DNA of 64,000 nucleotides. It comes from Akkermansia muciniphila. Lineage in GTDB: Bacteria > Verrucomicrobiota > Verrucomicrobiia > Verrucomicrobiales > Akkermansiaceae. The DNA is taken from the NCBI RefSeq assembly GCF_030848305.1, contig NZ_CP114598.1:1-64000 (forward strand), read 5' to 3'. How positions within the stretch are numbered: the first letter of the stretch is position 1; each line of letters opens with the position of its first letter. The notes under the pieces were generated by a model. It was given only the letters and a program-made list of their open reading frames with translations. It made no database searches and was not told where the DNA came from. A program made the position numbers and the translations under genes. Of this stretch, positions 28,960 through 37,944 are shown piece after piece.

Positions 28960-31188
28960 ATGAATATTTCACACCTTCTTCTCTGTACCTCCCTGCTCGC
29001 GGCGCCCGTCTGCGCGGCGCAGGGCCTGACGGAACCTGAAACGGAAACGCCGGCCTCCGCCAGCCGTCTGCCGGCGCCCCTGGCACAAAAAATTGCCTCC
29101 GGAGACTTTGACGGTCTGCAGACGGAACTGCGTTCCACCCTCCTGAAGGCAGGAGAACAAACGAAATCCGAACAAAAACTGCTCCAGAACAGGCAGTACC
29201 GCCATTTGCTGGACATTCACGAACTCCTGCGCGTCACGGGACCGGACAAGGTGAAAGCCGTGTTCTCCAAAAGCGCACAGGATGCCGCTTTCATCAAAAC
29301 CTTTTTACAGGATCCGGCATGGATAGAGCTTTACCTTGGAGCGGGCCTGATTCCGGAAAATTCACCGGAAGGTCTTCAAATTCTTTCCGACATCTGGAAA
29401 GCGGACGGCAAGAGCCCGGATTTCCGGAATTACCAGTCCCTGGCCACCGGGCTGGCCTCTGTCTTTTCCACCGGCCCCATGGCGGGAAGGCTCAAAACCA
29501 ACTCCGCCAACAGCAATCCGGTGCGCCGCTACCGGATTTTCAAGAAACTGCATCAGGAAAACAAGCTGCATCCGGGATTCATCAAGCTGCGCCCATGGGA
29601 AATGCGCTTCGTCGTGGGAAGTCCCTGGGACGATAAATCCTACGAATGGAGCAATGAACACGTCAACCTCCCCTGGCGGCGGTACACGGCCGCCTGCTGG
29701 GCCGCCCCTTATACGGGCCATAATTTCTTTGGCGATACCATTCAGGGACCGCTTTTCTACGTGCCGTGGAGGGATCTTCACACAACTGCGGAAAACACTC
29801 AGATCATCGGCGGCGTCTGCGGCGGCCTCTCCTACTTCGGCACCATGGCGGCCCAAGCCCACGGCATCCCGGCCTATCCGGTAGGGCAGCCCGGCCACTG
29901 CGCGTACGCCGTGCGCGTGAAGCGGGGGGAATGGAAAGGCGGCTTCGGAGGACCGGACGGAGGCATGCACAACCATATCTTCGGCTCCCAGGCCCCAACT
30001 TCCTACCTGCTGATGGAAAACGTCTTTGCTGACAACGACAAGGCGGACCAGGCCTACCTGTGGGCCGCCCAGGCCCGGCTGGACGAAGCTTCCGGCAATA
30101 AGGACAAGGCCATCCAGGCATGGGAGGAAGCGCTCAGGCAAACCCCTCTGCACCCGTTCTTCCGCACGGAACTCCAACGCCTGCTGATGGAAAAGAAAGG
30201 CATGCAGCCTATCGACTGGTACGTTTACGCCAAGGATGCCCTTTCCCACTATCAGGGCAACGGCTTTGCCGCATTCGACATCCTCAAGGACGTGCAGAAT
30301 AAATTCCTGATGGATATTCCGGCGGAAGACCGGATTGCCTGGTTCCGGGACCTGCATGAAGCCATCGCCACCACCCCCACATCCTGGGCAGTGAAATTCC
30401 AGCCCGTGCTGGACGCCCAATCCGCCTTCCTGGCCAATCCGCAGGAAAAAGCGGCCTATCTGGAAACAGTCCTCTCCACCCACCTGAAAACGGGGGACGG
30501 CACCAATTTTGGCCAGGCGTTGGAATGGGGAGTGAAAAACTTCGTGGAAAACGGCCAGGCGGACGTCTTCTCCAACGCATTCGCCAAGGTAGCCCAGCAA
30601 ACGGAAAAAACCGGAACCTCCGGAAAAGCCCCCGACCCCAAAAAGCTGAAGGAAGCCTACGGCACAGCCATCTACGCCACGGAAACGGCCCGCTCCATTC
30701 CGGCCTTCCAGGCCTTGAGCAAAGCGGCGGCCACTTTCTCCGGCGCCAATATGGCGAGCAATACGGTCAAGGCGGCCGTTCCGCAGGGCTGGAAACTGGT
30801 GCCCGCAGACGGCATGGTCCGGTGCTCCACCACAAGCCGGTGGGACACTCCCTGGGATCATATCAACCTGCTGCGTCCCTGCGGGGGTGCCCAGCATACG
30901 GATAAGGAAGCCAGTCCGAACGTCATTGTAGAACTGAAAAACGGCGTGAACCTGGCCGGGCTGGTAATCACCAAGCGCAACGGCAATGAAGACCGGATGA
31001 AGAAGATGGAGGTTTCCACTTCCACGGACGGAGCCACCTGGTTCCCCCTGTCCGCCACGGAAAACATGCCCAAGGAATGGGTGATCACCGCCCCGGAAGG
31101 CGCCAGAGCCAAGTGGATCAAGGTGGAAGCCAAAAACGCACAGCCGGAATTCATGCATCTGCGCCATATCCTCGTTTACGAAAAATAA
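28960..31188 (+). CDS. Secreted transglutaminase-like protein with C-terminal discoidin-like domain
   Basis: 742 residues from ATG 28960 with a signal peptide ending near APVCAAQG. After a helical N-terminal part, residues about 240-340 resemble a transglutaminase/protease-like core. Cys287 lies in GGVCGGLSYFG and His313 in GQPGHCAYAV. The region around 340-350 (GGPDGGMHNH) may supply the third residue. Residues about 360-430 look like helical repeats. The last 130 residues (from about 610), with LKNGVNLAGLVITKR and VSTSTDGATWFPLS, resemble an F5/8 type C (discoidin) carbohydrate-binding module. It is followed after 16 bp by a secreted thioredoxin-fold gene. Activity could be a peptide or amide cleavage or cross-linking; which one cannot be told. 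Confidence 0.65.
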   Translation: MNISHLLLCTSLLAAPVCAAQGLTEPETETPASASRLPAPLAQKIASGDFDGLQTELRSTLLKAGEQTKSEQKLLQNRQYRHLLDIHELLRVTGPDKVKAVFSKSAQDAAFIKTFLQDPAWIELYLGAGLIPENSPEGLQILSDIWKADGKSPDFRNYQSLATGLASVFSTGPMAGRLKTNSANSNPVRRYRIFKKLHQENKLHPGFIKLRPWEMRFVVGSPWDDKSYEWSNEHVNLPWRRYTAACWAAPYTGHNFFGDTIQGPLFYVPWRDLHTTAENTQIIGGVCGGLSYFGTMAAQAHGIPAYPVGQPGHCAYAVRVKRGEWKGGFGGPDGGMHNHIFGSQAPTSYLLMENVFADNDKADQAYLWAAQARLDEASGNKDKAIQAWEEALRQTPLHPFFRTELQRLLMEKKGMQPIDWYVYAKDALSHYQGNGFAAFDILKDVQNKFLMDIPAEDRIAWFRDLHEAIATTPTSWAVKFQPVLDAQSAFLANPQEKAAYLETVLSTHLKTGDGTNFGQALEWGVKNFVENGQADVFSNAFAKVAQQTEKTGTSGKAPDPKKLKEAYGTAIYATETARSIPAFQALSKAAATFSGANMASNTVKAAVPQGWKLVPADGMVRCSTTSRWDTPWDHINLLRPCGGAQHTDKEASPNVIVELKNGVNLAGLVITKRNGNEDRMKKMEVSTSTDGATWFPLSATENMPKEWVITAPEGARAKWIKVEAKNAQPEFMHLRHILVYEK

Positions 31189-31204
31189 ATTCTCCATTAA
31201 CGCC

Positions 31205-32422
31205 ATGCTTCATCATATCCATACCGTTTCCGGCCTGCTGGCCGCAGCTCTCCTCCTGTCCGCCCCCGTCCAGGCGGCCCTCCCCGCCTACAGCGCCGTG
31301 AAAGACGAGGCGAAAACCGTCAATAAATACATGATCGTCGTGTGGGCTGGCACGGACTGGTCCCCCAAGTCACGTGAAATCACCCGCGCAGTGGAACACC
31401 TGGCCAAGAACTCCCCGGAACCCGTGCTCTGGTGCATCCAGGACGAACGTGAGGAAATGACGGAAGAAGAGCAGAAACTGCCCAAGCCCCCCGGGGAAAT
31501 CTGGAACATCCCCGCCATTCAGGTGGTCTCCCCCACCGGAAACATGGTATTCCTGTCGGAAGGCGTCTCCAGGGAAACATTGCCAGCCGTCATGAAGCAG
31601 GCGATGGAAGCCGTAAAACAGCAAAACAAAGCCAATGCCCTGTGGGAAAAAGCCGCCGCTTCATCCGGAACGGCCGCGGCCCTTCTTTACGGAGAAGGAC
31701 TTCAGCAGCTTCCTCCTTATGCGGCCTCATCCAGAAAGGATATTCTGGAAAAAATCAAGAAGGCGGACCCGGAAGATACCAAGGGCGTGCACTTCAAATC
31801 CACCTTCAATCATCTGCCCTACATTGAAAAAGTGCAGAGAATGGTGAATGATTCCGCCAAAGACGGCGGGCCAAAGGATTACAAAACCGCCCATGCCTAT
31901 GTAAACAAACAGCTCAAAATCCCCGGCCTGACGCCCCTTCAAAAACAACAGGTCATGGCGGCCAGGTTCTGGCTCTACCGCCATGAGGGGAAAAAGGACC
32001 AGGCGCTGAAGACCCTGACGGACATCGCCAGGATATCCCCTAAAACCCTCATGGGAATAGGCGCCCAGAACTACTACCGCTACCTGACGGAACCCGTCAC
32101 CCTGAAAAGTCCTCACTTCACGGGCTACGACCTGCGTCCGGAACTGACGCCTACCCGCGTTAACGTCAGTAGCATGCTCGACGGCCCCGGAAACTACAAG
32201 ATCACCTTCAAGATGAACAACGGCGGCTGCAATATCCGCAATCCCCGCTTCATGAAGGGCAACCGCGTAGTCAGCGAACTGCCCAAGGACCGTCAGGACA
32301 AAAACGGGCGCGAATTCACCCTGCGCCTCTCCGGTTCGGAAAAGCCGGACCTGGTTTTCGACTGCCAGGGACACGGATGGTTTGATGCGGACTGCGACAT
32401 CATCGTGACCAAGGAATCCTGA
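31205..32422 (+). CDS. Secreted thioredoxin-fold protein lacking the CxxC pair
   Basis: 405 residues with a signal peptide (about 1-24, ending PVQAA). Residues about 40-140 look like a thioredoxin domain (YMIVVWAGTDWSPKSREITRAV...IPAIQVVSPTGNMVFLSEG). The active-site position reads SPKS instead of CxxC, so disulfide exchange is not expected. A middle helical part (about 150-290) and a C-terminal beta-rich domain (about 300-405) follow without recognised families. It starts 16 bp after the transglutaminase-like gene and the pair ends at a terminator (32468-32503), which argues for a bicistronic unit with a joint envelope role. Confidence 0.65.
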   Translation: MLHHIHTVSGLLAAALLLSAPVQAALPAYSAVKDEAKTVNKYMIVVWAGTDWSPKSREITRAVEHLAKNSPEPVLWCIQDEREEMTEEEQKLPKPPGEIWNIPAIQVVSPTGNMVFLSEGVSRETLPAVMKQAMEAVKQQNKANALWEKAAASSGTAAALLYGEGLQQLPPYAASSRKDILEKIKKADPEDTKGVHFKSTFNHLPYIEKVQRMVNDSAKDGGPKDYKTAHAYVNKQLKIPGLTPLQKQQVMAARFWLYRHEGKKDQALKTLTDIARISPKTLMGIGAQNYYRYLTEPVTLKSPHFTGYDLRPELTPTRVNVSSMLDGPGNYKITFKMNNGGCNIRNPRFMKGNRVVSELPKDRQDKNGREFTLRLSGSEKPDLVFDCQGHGWFDADCDIIVTKES

Positions 32423-32467
32423 TTCTTGCCGACAAACAAACACGCCGCCATATCACAACCTTCACAG

Positions 32468-32503
32468 AGGCAGGATATTACCAGGGGATTTCCTGCCTTT
32501 TTT
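32468..32503 (+). terminator. Intrinsic terminator
   Basis: 8-bp stem AGGCAGGA (32468-32475) with TCCTGCCT (32491-32498) and a T-run, 46 bp after the thioredoxin-fold gene. Confidence 0.75.
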
Positions 32504-32653
32504 CCGGAGAGGGAAGCATTCCCAACCGGCGCTCAAGCGGAAGCCGCCCCACTCTCCCTGCCCTTTGCCGGCCCAGGCCGAACAACATTCCCGGCAGCTT
32601 CAAGGGAGCGATAAGGGAAACATTCTTCTCATTCCCGCGTCTTCAAGGGAGGA

Positions 32654-34033
32654 TTACCCCTTCTTCCCGTCTTCCCTCGCGTTCTCCGCCAGTTGGCGGC
32701 GGTACTCCATGCGCTCCCTGATCCGCAGTTCCAGTCCGTTTCCGGTGGGAGTGTAATACACGCGGCCTTCCGGGAGGTAGGCCTGGGGAACGTAATGTTC
32801 CGGATAGTCGTGGGAATACAGGTATTCCAGCCTGGCGGCATCCGCGCCTCCGGCGGCGGCCAGCTTCTTGCGCGTGGGCGTCCGGAGGTGCTCCGGCACG
32901 GCCAGCGTTTTCCCATTGCGCACGTCATCCATGGCGGCGTTGATGCCCATGTAGGCGGAATTGCTCTTGGGAGCCGTCGCCAGGTAAACCGCAGCATGCG
33001 CCAGCGGGATGCGGGCTTCCGGCATGCCGACCATTTCCGCGGCGCGCGCCGCATCCAGAGCCACGCGCAGGGCGTTGGAGTCCGCCAGCCCTACATCCTC
33101 CGACGCGGCGATGACCAGCCTTCTTCCGATAAAGCGGATATCCTCCCCTGCTTCCAGCATCATCCCCAGCCAATACAGGGCGGCGTCCGGGTCAGAGCCG
33201 CGCATGGATTTGATGAAAGCGGAAATCGTATCGTAATGGGAATCCCCCAGGCGGTCGTACCTGATGGCCTTGCGCTGGATGGATTCCTCCGCGACGGAGA
33301 TGTCCACATGAATGACGCCGTCTTCCCCCGCGGGAGTGGACAGGACAGCCACTTCCAGAGCCGTGAGCGCCTTCCTGGCGTCTCCGTCCGCCTTGGCGGC
33401 CAGATGGTTCAGGGCATCCTCCTCCATATCCACGCGGAATGCGCCCAGCCCGCGCACCTCATCCGCCAGGGCGCGCTTCAGCAGGGCGGCCAATTCCTCC
33501 TCCGGCACCGGTTCCAGCGGAAAGACCTGGGAACGGGACAGCAGGGGGGAGTTAATCGCAAAATAGGGGTTTTCCGTGGTCGCTCCAATGAACCTGACCG
33601 TTCCCTTTTCCAGATGAGGAAGCAAAACATCCTGCTGGGCCTTGTTGAACCGGTGCAGTTCATCCACGAAGAGGACGGTTTTCCGCCCGTGCATGCTCAT
33701 CCTCATCTGGGCCTGGGCTATTTTTTCCCGGATGTCCGCTACATTGGATTCCACGCCGTTGAGCATCATGAAATGGGCATTCGTCGTCCGGGCGATGACG
33801 GCGGCCAGAGTAGTCTTCCCGCAACCGGGAGGCCCGTAGAAAATCAGGGACGTGAACCGGTCCGTCTCAATGGCCCGTCTCAACAGCTTGCCCGAAGCCA
33901 GCAGATGCTTCTGCCCGGCCACTTCATCCAGGGCGCGCGGACGCATGCGCGCGGCCAGCGGCATGGCGGAAGTATCCGCTCCGGGCTCAAAACCTTCCCG
34001 CGCTTCCGCTTCCTGTAAACTGAACAAATCCAT
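32654..34033 (-). CDS. rarA: Replication-associated recombination protein A
   Basis: AAA+ ATPase of the RarA/MgsA/WRNIP1 family acting at stalled replication forks. 459 residues. Walker A is GPPGCGKTT and Walker B LFVDELHRFNKAQQD. Further blocks are GATTENPYFAINSPLLSR (sensor and arginine-finger region) and the C-terminal tetramerisation part with RGSDPDAALYWLGMMLEAGED and YPEHYVPQAYLPEG. ATG 34033 (MDLFSLQEAEAREG) is chosen; a 100-residue upstream extension is low-complexity and not family-like. Confidence 0.95.
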   Translation of the reverse strand: MDLFSLQEAEAREGFEPGADTSAMPLAARMRPRALDEVAGQKHLLASGKLLRRAIETDRFTSLIFYGPPGCGKTTLAAVIARTTNAHFMMLNGVESNVADIREKIAQAQMRMSMHGRKTVLFVDELHRFNKAQQDVLLPHLEKGTVRFIGATTENPYFAINSPLLSRSQVFPLEPVPEEELAALLKRALADEVRGLGAFRVDMEEDALNHLAAKADGDARKALTALEVAVLSTPAGEDGVIHVDISVAEESIQRKAIRYDRLGDSHYDTISAFIKSMRGSDPDAALYWLGMMLEAGEDIRFIGRRLVIAASEDVGLADSNALRVALDAARAAEMVGMPEARIPLAHAAVYLATAPKSNSAYMGINAAMDDVRNGKTLAVPEHLRTPTRKKLAAAGGADAARLEYLYSHDYPEHYVPQAYLPEGRVYYTPTGNGLELRIRERMEYRRQLAENAREDGKKG

Positions 34034-34140
34034 CGGAAACACTTTACCCGGTTGAAAGGCCGGAGAAAAGGCCAATCCCCGGAATCCTGAAAGTTTGGCG
34101 GAAGAGGCACCGTTTCCCCCCTCAGGAAAGAAATGCGCCT

Positions 34141-34536
34141 TTATCCCAACCTGGACCAGAAGGACAGCATGAAAACCATGCTGACAGGGGCCAAAATACT
34201 GAACAGCAGCCCCGCCACAGCCAATCCCCTGCGGTTCACCTCCCAGTAATGAAGGGAGGCGATCAGCATCCAGATGGGAATCACAACCATGTGGACGAGA
34301 GCCAGAAGCCCCCAGCCTGCCAGCACCAGCAAAAAGAGCCATGACTGCGAGCCGTCCGCATTATTGCTCGGCATGACAAGGCCAAAGAAGCGGTACACAA
34401 ACAAAAAGAAGACGAATACGGCAAAAGGTATCCATCCCCAGCGGGCTTCCTCCTTCCGGCGGGCCATGGCCAATTCGAAACAGGGATCTTTAAACGCAGG
34501 CCATTGCTTGGCGGAAGAATCTCTGAAGAAACGCAT
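34141..34536 (-). CDS. Small membrane protein, function unknown
   Basis: 131 residues with three hydrophobic segments (about 34-55, 66-90, 103-125) and a polar N-terminus (MRFFRDSSAKQWPAFKDPCFELAMARRKEEARW). No recognised family. It lies upstream of rarA on the same strand with a 107 bp gap. The reading frame has normal codon usage and probably is real. Confidence 0.55.
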   Translation of the reverse strand: MRFFRDSSAKQWPAFKDPCFELAMARRKEEARWGWIPFAVFVFFLFVYRFFGLVMPSNNADGSQSWLFLLVLAGWGLLALVHMVVIPIWMLIASLHYWEVNRRGLAVAGLLFSILAPVSMVFMLSFWSRLG

Positions 34537-34746
34537 ATCGCTCGAAGTCTCTATTATCGCGCCTTTCTTCCGTCAATGATATTCAATGCCAGTCCGGCTT
34601 TTTCCCGCAGAAAATTTTTTCCTCTAACAAATACGGGACATCGGCTTCAGCCAATTACCTTATTGTCAAACCAAAGGACTGTAAAAATTCATGAAAAACT
34701 TTTGACCATAAATCATTTTTTCATTCTTCCTCCCCCCGCTCTTCTT

Positions 34747-34767
34747 CTTTTCCCATGATGGGAAAAG
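34747..34767. repeat. Perfect 10+1+10 palindrome
   Basis: CTTTTCCCAT, one base G, ATGGGAAAAG. The single-base loop makes an RNA hairpin unlikely, so a protein-binding site is the better guess. It lies about 210 bp upstream of the small membrane protein gene. Confidence 0.4.
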
Positions 34768-34831
34768 TCTTTTTGCATGATCCAAATTTCAACACCCGTC
34801 CAATTTGTCATACACATCCCCAATTTCCCAT

Positions 34832-34868
34832 AAAAAAGACTGCCTCCGCTACAGGAGCGGAGACAGTC
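34832..34868 (-). terminator. Intrinsic terminator of the hexosamine operon
   Basis: On the minus strand a GACTG...CAGTC and CTCCGCT/AGCGGAG stem (34838-34868) followed by six U residues, 33 bp after the epimerase stop. Confidence 0.9.
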
Positions 34869-34900
34869 CGGAGTAATATAAAACCGGAAATTACGGAAGG

Positions 34901-35827
34901 CTACCTGCCCAGAATTCCCTTGAAGTATTCCAGCGTCGTCGCCAGGCCTTCCGGCAAAGTATGCCTGGGCTGCCATCCGGCATTGCGGAGCTTGTCCGCA
35001 CAGGCGCGGGAATGCTTGACGTCTCCCGGACGTTCCGGCGCATGAAGCACCTTGGAGGAAGATCCCGCAGCCTTGATGATGTTCTGCGCCAGCTCTTCAA
35101 TGGTGATCTGGCCGCCGTAACCGGCATTGAACACGCCGGTGACTTCCGGGTGTTCCGCCACAAAGGTCAGGGCTCCTACAATGTCTTTCACATAGATGAA
35201 ATCGCGCGTCTGGGAGCCGTCCCCATACACGGTGATATCTTCCCCCTTGACAGCTTTTTCAATGAAAATGGGCACGGCCGCGGCATAGGCGCCCTTGGGG
35301 TCCTGCCGGGGGCCGAAGACATTGAAGAAGCGCACGGCCGCCGTATTGATTTTTCCTTCCGCCCGGAACATGTTGAGGTAGTATTCCCCGTCCAGCTTGG
35401 TAATGGCATAGGGGCTCTTGGGTTCCGGGTACATGGTTTCCAGTTTGGGCACCGTAGGATTATCTCCATAAATGGCGGCGGAAGACGCCAGCACGATTTT
35501 TTTGACTCCGGCGGCGGAAGCTTCCTCCAGCACGTTCAGCAAACCGTTGACGTTGATGTCGATGCATTCGCCGATCTTGCTCATGGATTCCGGCACGGAG
35601 ACGAGCGCGGCCATATGGAAAATATAGTCCACCCCCTGCACCGCCTGGCGCACCAGCTCCCGGTCGCAGATGGAACCTTCGATGAATGTGTGCCTGAGCC
35701 CTTCCAGGTTTTTGAGATAGCCCGTGCGCAGGTTGTCCAGCACACGGATTTCTTCCGCCTTATCCTGATAGTGTTCCACAATATGGGAACCGATGAATCC
35801 GGCGCCGCCGGTTACGAGAATCTTCAT
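34901..35827 (-). CDS. NAD-dependent UDP-sugar 4-epimerase, GalE-like
   Basis: Extended short-chain dehydrogenase of 308 residues. It has the N-terminal NAD motif GGAGFIGSH and the catalytic Ser-x24-Tyr-x3-Lys arrangement, with YAITK (about residues 139-143). NVFGPRQDPKGAYAA is the usual substrate-side block. It interconverts UDP-Glc/UDP-Gal or UDP-GlcNAc/UDP-GalNAc; the choice cannot be read directly. The last gene of a three-gene operon with a NahK-like kinase (26 bp upstream) and a nucleotidyltransferase, which favours UDP-GalNAc to UDP-GlcNAc. Terminator at 34832-34868. Confidence 0.88.
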   Translation of the reverse strand: MKILVTGGAGFIGSHIVEHYQDKAEEIRVLDNLRTGYLKNLEGLRHTFIEGSICDRELVRQAVQGVDYIFHMAALVSVPESMSKIGECIDINVNGLLNVLEEASAAGVKKIVLASSAAIYGDNPTVPKLETMYPEPKSPYAITKLDGEYYLNMFRAEGKINTAAVRFFNVFGPRQDPKGAYAAAVPIFIEKAVKGEDITVYGDGSQTRDFIYVKDIVGALTFVAEHPEVTGVFNAGYGGQITIEELAQNIIKAAGSSSKVLHAPERPGDVKHSRACADKLRNAGWQPRHTLPEGLATTLEYFKGILGR

Positions 35828-35853
35828 GTTTTTCCGATGTTGGTAAATATTGA

Positions 35854-36948
35854 TTAATAGCGGTCCACAATGGCCTTCATTTCATCCATCTGCGCCTCAA
35901 TGGATTCCACCAGGGCCATCTGCGTACGGCAACGGTCCAGGTTGTGTTCCGGACGGTGGATTTTAAAATACACGTCACCGGACAGGTAGTCCGTCAGGAA
36001 GCGGATGCCGCATTCCATCGTGAGCAATTTGCCGGAGAACGGCAGCAGGCTCTTTTCCAGAGGCGTCAGGAAACTCTTGGCGGAACTCAGGTAACCCTGC
36101 ACCAGAGCTTCAAACATGAACATGCGCATCGTGACCTTGGAGACGTCCTTTTCATCTTCCGCGGCGGGAGACGTGGCCGTCCGGATCATGTCGCCGAAGT
36201 CGTAAATGGCGGAACCGGGCATCGTGGTATCCAGGTCAATCACGCAAATACCTTCTCCGGTTACATCGTCCAGCATCACATTGTTCAGCTTGGTATCATT
36301 GTGCGTACAGCGCAGGGGCAATTCCCCGGATTTCAGGTAATCCACCACCATGTGGCAGTCCGCCTCGCGGGAAAGATACCAGTCTATTTCCTTCTGCACT
36401 TCCTTCACGCGCCCCAGGGGGTCGGACTGGATGGCTTCTTTCAGAGCCGCCAGGCGGGAAGTAGTATTGTGGAAATTGGGAATGGTTTCGAACAGGGGCT
36501 CTCCGGGCAGGTCTGCCGTGAGCTTCTGGAACTCGCCGAAGGCGCGCGCCGCTTCCTGGCACTGCTTGGTAGTTTCAATCTGGTCATACGTGCGTGCGCG
36601 TTCAATGAACGGGTACACGCGCCAGCAGTTGCCGTCCGAATCCAGGGCGTACGGCTTGCCGTCCACGGAGGGAACCAGCGTGAGAGTGCGGCGGTAAGCT
36701 TCCGGGCACTGTTCCTCTTTCAGGCGCTTCAGAGCGTGGTCCGTTACGCGCTTTACATTCTCCATCAGGGGGATGGGCTGCTTGAACACATTATGGTTCA
36801 CGCGCTGGAGGATGTAACGGATACGCTGTCCCGCCTGATCCACCCAGATGCAGTAGGTGTCGTTGATGTGGCCGCTGCCGTAGGAGTAACCGTGGACAAA
36901 ATCGCCGCGGAGATCGAACAGGGTTGATACAGCCTTGAGATCGTGCAT
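35854..36948 (-). CDS. N-acetylhexosamine 1-kinase-like phosphotransferase (NahK-like)
   Basis: 364-residue kinase of the aminoglycoside phosphotransferase (APH) fold. The N-terminus YSYGSGHINDTYCI and YILQRVNHNVFKQP resemble NahK (LnpB), the bifidobacterial enzyme phosphorylating GlcNAc and GalNAc at C1. The catalytic loop is CTHNDTKLNNVM (His, Asp, Asn; about residues 214-225), and the metal-binding Asp lies in VIDLDTTMPG. Neighbours agree: nucleotidyltransferase 12 bp upstream, epimerase 26 bp downstream. Expected product is GalNAc-1-P or GlcNAc-1-P in the cytoplasm. Substrate is inferred, not shown. Confidence 0.8.
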   Translation of the reverse strand: MHDLKAVSTLFDLRGDFVHGYSYGSGHINDTYCIWVDQAGQRIRYILQRVNHNVFKQPIPLMENVKRVTDHALKRLKEEQCPEAYRRTLTLVPSVDGKPYALDSDGNCWRVYPFIERARTYDQIETTKQCQEAARAFGEFQKLTADLPGEPLFETIPNFHNTTSRLAALKEAIQSDPLGRVKEVQKEIDWYLSREADCHMVVDYLKSGELPLRCTHNDTKLNNVMLDDVTGEGICVIDLDTTMPGSAIYDFGDMIRTATSPAAEDEKDVSKVTMRMFMFEALVQGYLSSAKSFLTPLEKSLLPFSGKLLTMECGIRFLTDYLSGDVYFKIHRPEHNLDRCRTQMALVESIEAQMDEMKAIVDRY

Positions 36949-36960
36949 AGGAAAAAAGGC

Positions 36961-37872
36961 TTAGTTGAGCTTTTCAGGGTATACGCCCTGCTGAATAAGT
37001 TTGTTGATGCCTTCCACAACCATGGGCTTGTCCCCCGGATAGGTCATGCCGAACCAGGAGGAAGAAGTGGGAAGAACAGCGCAATCCGCCCGGTCCGCAT
37101 GAATCAGGGCGTCCACCACGGTGGGAATAAAGCATTCGCTCTTGGGTTCCTGGCCGTGTTCTTTCAGGAAGTCGACGAAATGATCTTCCGTCAGTTCAAT
37201 GAAGGAGGGGGAGAACAGCCAGAAATTCATGGAAACCAGTTCTGCGGGATCCACCGGCAGGCGTTCGCCCTTCAGATTGTTGCCGCGCACGACGCCGTCT
37301 TCGTCAGCCTGGATTTTCACGAATTCCTCCACGCCGTCCAGCAGGCCGTCCTTGATGGAGCAAATGCCGCGGTTCACGTCCCCGTTGTCGGAGAGGGTGT
37401 TCTTCAGCGGATAGCCGATCATGCCGTAATGGGCCTTGCCGGGTTCATCCGTAGTGGAGGTCAGGAACTTGGCGGCCTGCACAAAAGCGTCCGCACCGTA
37501 AAAGTCATCCGCATTCACTACGGCAAAGGGTTCCTTCACCACGTGGCGGGCGGCACGCAGGGCGTGGGCGGTGCCCCAGGGCTTTTCCCGGCCTTCCGGC
37601 ACGGAGAAGCCTTCCGGCAGGTCGTCCAGAGACTGGAAAGCGTAATCCACCTCAATCTTGCCGGCAAAACGGCTGCCGACCTTTTCCTTGAAAATATCTT
37701 CAAAGTCACGGCGGATAATGAATACCACTTTTCCGAAACCGGCCCGGATGGCATCATAAACAGAGTAGTCAAGAACTACTTCCCCGTTGGGGCCCATCGG
37801 ATCAAGTTGCTTGAGACCGCCGTAACGGCTGCCCATGCCAGCTGCTAAAACAAGAAGTGTAGGCTTCATCAT
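36961..37872 (-). CDS. Sugar-phosphate nucleotidyltransferase
   Basis: 303-residue NTP transferase with the nucleotide-binding start LVLAAGMGSRYGGLKQ, the catalytic-metal block VVNADDFYG and NRGICSI. It should join a sugar-1-phosphate to UTP (or dTTP) with release of pyrophosphate. First gene of the operon, followed 12 bp later by the NahK-like kinase. A promoter (37882-37909) ends 9 nt before the first of two Met codons (37872, 37869). In bifidobacteria the equivalent step is a GalT-type uridylyltransferase, so this operon uses a different enzyme type for the same task, if the reading is right. Confidence 0.85.
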   Translation of the reverse strand: MMKPTLLVLAAGMGSRYGGLKQLDPMGPNGEVVLDYSVYDAIRAGFGKVVFIIRRDFEDIFKEKVGSRFAGKIEVDYAFQSLDDLPEGFSVPEGREKPWGTAHALRAARHVVKEPFAVVNADDFYGADAFVQAAKFLTSTTDEPGKAHYGMIGYPLKNTLSDNGDVNRGICSIKDGLLDGVEEFVKIQADEDGVVRGNNLKGERLPVDPAELVSMNFWLFSPSFIELTEDHFVDFLKEHGQEPKSECFIPTVVDALIHADRADCAVLPTSSSWFGMTYPGDKPMVVEGINKLIQQGVYPEKLN

Positions 37873-37881
37873 ACGCAGGCC

Positions 37882-37909
37882 ATTATGACCAAGCCTCCCC
37901 GTTTGGCAA
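37882..37909 (-). promoter_or_regulatory. Sigma-70 promoter of the hexosamine operon
   Basis: On the minus strand TTGCCA, 16 bp, CATAAT. Only 9 nt lie between the -10 box and the start codon. Confidence 0.65.
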
Positions 37910-37944
37910 CAGGAAAATGCCGGAAAACCGGAGAAATCCGCCCG

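Larger units (their letters stand above)
34537..34900. other. Intergenic region with palindrome and terminator
   Basis: 364 bp, AT-rich. It contains the terminator of the hexosamine operon (34832-34868, minus strand) and a 21-bp palindrome (34747-34767) that could bind a regulator. No gene is visible. Confidence 0.5.
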
